Source: a virus. From it: a stretch of DNA of 37,316 nucleotides. The stretch lies in the IMG/VR virus record IMGVR_UViG_3300044904_000013, positions 1 to 37,316 of that record; one strand, given 5' to 3'. Shown here one piece after another: positions 36,566 to 37,316 of this stretch (the stretch's first letter is position 1; every line of letters starts with the position of its first letter). The translations under genes and the position numbers were made by a program. Under the pieces are notes generated by a model. The model was not told where the DNA came from, did no database searches, and was given only the letters and a program-made list of their open reading frames with translations.

Positions 36566-37087
36566 TCAGTGAAGAGCGATGATCGCCTCATTGGCAGTGG
36601 CGAGGGCTTGGACGGCGAGCATGATGCGCGCGACCTCGCCGCGCTTGTGCCCGGTAGTGCGAGCGACCTCGAGGAGTTCGGCAACGCGGCGTTGCGCCGA
36701 CGCGAGATCACGCTGCGCCTCAGCGAGCGCCGAGAGGTAGCGGTCGGGCATCGTGACGATCTTGGAAAGCGGCTGGTAGTCGCCCTCGCCGGCCGTCTCG
36801 GAACTAACGTGAACGTACATGGACTCGGCCGGATGATCGTCGATCATGACCACGACCGCGCGCACGAGGCGTCGAGCCTGTTCGAGTCGCAGTTGGTGCG
36901 CCGCCGTCACATCGTCCCACTCGAAGAAGGGATGCAACGGCGCGTCGGCGGCTTCTGCCTCGGCGACGATGGCCTCGGACTTGAGCGTGCCCTGCTCGGC
37001 GCGGATGCGTTCGAGTTCGGCAGCGACGGCCGCGGCGTCACCGTGGAAGCGGCTGCCCTCGCGGAACTGGTAGACCGACGGGCTCAC
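36566..37087 (-). CDS. Conserved phage protein of unknown function, second gene of leftward operon
   Basis: 173 aa from a GTG that overlaps the stop of the RAMP-like gene (GTGA), with GGGAGG upstream. It opens SPSVYQFREGSRFHGDAAAV and has PLHPFFEWDDVTAAHQLRLE followed by QARRLVRAVVVMIDD, then MYVHVSSE and a long helix LSALAEAQRDLASAQRRVAE. I recognise this as a family shared by many phages and prophages, but I know no function. The helical halves and a central beta segment are all that can be seen. The pentamer array begins 5 nt after its stop. Confidence 0.75.
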   Translation of the reverse strand: MSPSVYQFREGSRFHGDAAAVAAELERIRAEQGTLKSEAIVAEAEAADAPLHPFFEWDDVTAAHQLRLEQARRLVRAVVVMIDDHPAESMYVHVSSETAGEGDYQPLSKIVTMPDRYLSALAEAQRDLASAQRRVAELLEVARTTGHKRGEVARIMLAVQALATANEAIIALH

Positions 37088-37316
37088 TGGACGCCTCCCT
37101 GCACATGAAACCGACCAAACTGGCCGTCCTTCTCTGGCCGCCACTCGCCGATGCCGGTGCCGAACCCGCCCGCGTCGAGCATCGCCACCAGCTGTTCGGC
37201 CGAGACGATCCGCGCGTTGTACGTGATCGGAAGGTCGATCGACCATTCGGGGAACTCGCCGCGGTAGCGGATATCGGCGGTATTGCCCTGGAGTCGCACC
37301 ATGTCTTCGCGGGGCC
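37076..37316. repeat. Terminal direct repeat, right copy
   Basis: The same 241 bases as at the left end, with C at 37189 in place of G at 114. It joins the leftward gene of the right end to its start at the left end. Confidence 0.9.
37084..37316 (-). CDS. RAMP/Cas7-like protein, right-end partial copy
   Basis: The C-terminal 77 residues of the gene at 9-584, cut by the end of the contig. This copy shows the GTGA junction with the next leftward gene. It is not a second gene; it is the overlap of the circular sequence. Confidence 0.85.
   Translation of the reverse strand, partial: PREDMVRLQGNTADIRYRGEFPEWSIDLPITYNARIVSAEQLVAMLDAGGFGTGIGEWRPEKDGQFGRFHVQGGVQ

Noticed and set aside
36170-37108. 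Rightward open frame of 312 codons that starts after a strong ribosome site and runs through the pentamer array.
   Set aside because: With CC fixed every 5 bases only one codon in five can be a stop, so open frames are expected in any direction. It then overlaps a well-supported leftward gene. It is Pro/Ala low-complexity sequence.
1-37316. tRNA genes.
   Set aside because: No cloverleaf with GGTTCRA-type T-arm was noticed in the few gaps between genes; a dedicated tRNA scan would be needed to exclude one inside coding sequence.

Overview
The window reads as one complete, high-GC, tailed-phage (siphovirus-type) genome given as a linear contig. Its first and last 241 bases are the same sequence with a single mismatch, so the molecule is circular or circularly permuted, about 37,075 bp long, and the leftward gene that appears to run off the right end is the gene at the left end. 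Almost all genes point right and overlap by ATGA or GTGA, as in one long translationally coupled series. GTG starts, many tiny zinc-ribbon and one-helix membrane proteins, a DUF4326 gene, and several promoters lying only 6-9 nt before the start codon (near-leaderless mRNAs) suggest an actinobacterial or similar high-GC host. That host assignment is inference. No integrase, DNA polymerase or helicase is visible.

Layout. 665-5848: a seven-gene cassette with four or five glycosyltransferase-like proteins, a FkbM methyltransferase and a small LuxR-type HTH protein, coupled directly to the virion genes. 5845-15907: head-tail connectors, HK97 gp10-like protein, tail terminator, tail tube, tail assembly chaperone with a CCCTTTA -1 frameshift site, tape measure, minor tail and fibre proteins, interrupted by a leftward HNH endonuclease gene. 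15993-25869: an early/accessory region beginning with a leaderless XRE-type regulator, then an exonuclease, a broken winged-helix gene, a replication-initiator-like gene with possible iterons, HNH/zinc proteins, an RlpA-like protein and a beta-helix tailspike. 25957-27222: candidate lysis genes (coiled-coil/TM protein, papain-like peptidase, holin-like protein). 28170-36141: packaging and head genes (TerS, TerL, a portal-ParB-like-MuF fusion, protease-like protein, major capsid), with a leftward Phd-like/zinc-ribbon gene pair between TerL and portal.

The most unusual part is the only other leftward operon. It crosses the contig ends. A strong promoter (631-659) drives a gene (9-584) with RAMP/Cas7-like sequence features, then a gene of unknown function (36566-37087). 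Five bases after that gene's stop codon comes a 365-nt array of about 74 degenerate NNNGG pentamers (transcribed strand), closed by a two-part hairpin at 36161-36198. The array keeps a 5-nt step while the three other bases vary, and it is neither CRISPR nor a simple microsatellite. A stand-alone Cas7-like protein encoded with a 5-nt-periodic RNA is the best candidate here for an undescribed RNA-protein system.

Other signs of rearrangement are: a duplication at the portal gene start stitched from two nearby segments; a 32-bp identity between the tail tube gene and an unrelated gene that encodes the same peptide in the same frame; a 10-bp duplication that breaks a winged-helix gene; and duplicated gene-end cassettes in the accessory region.
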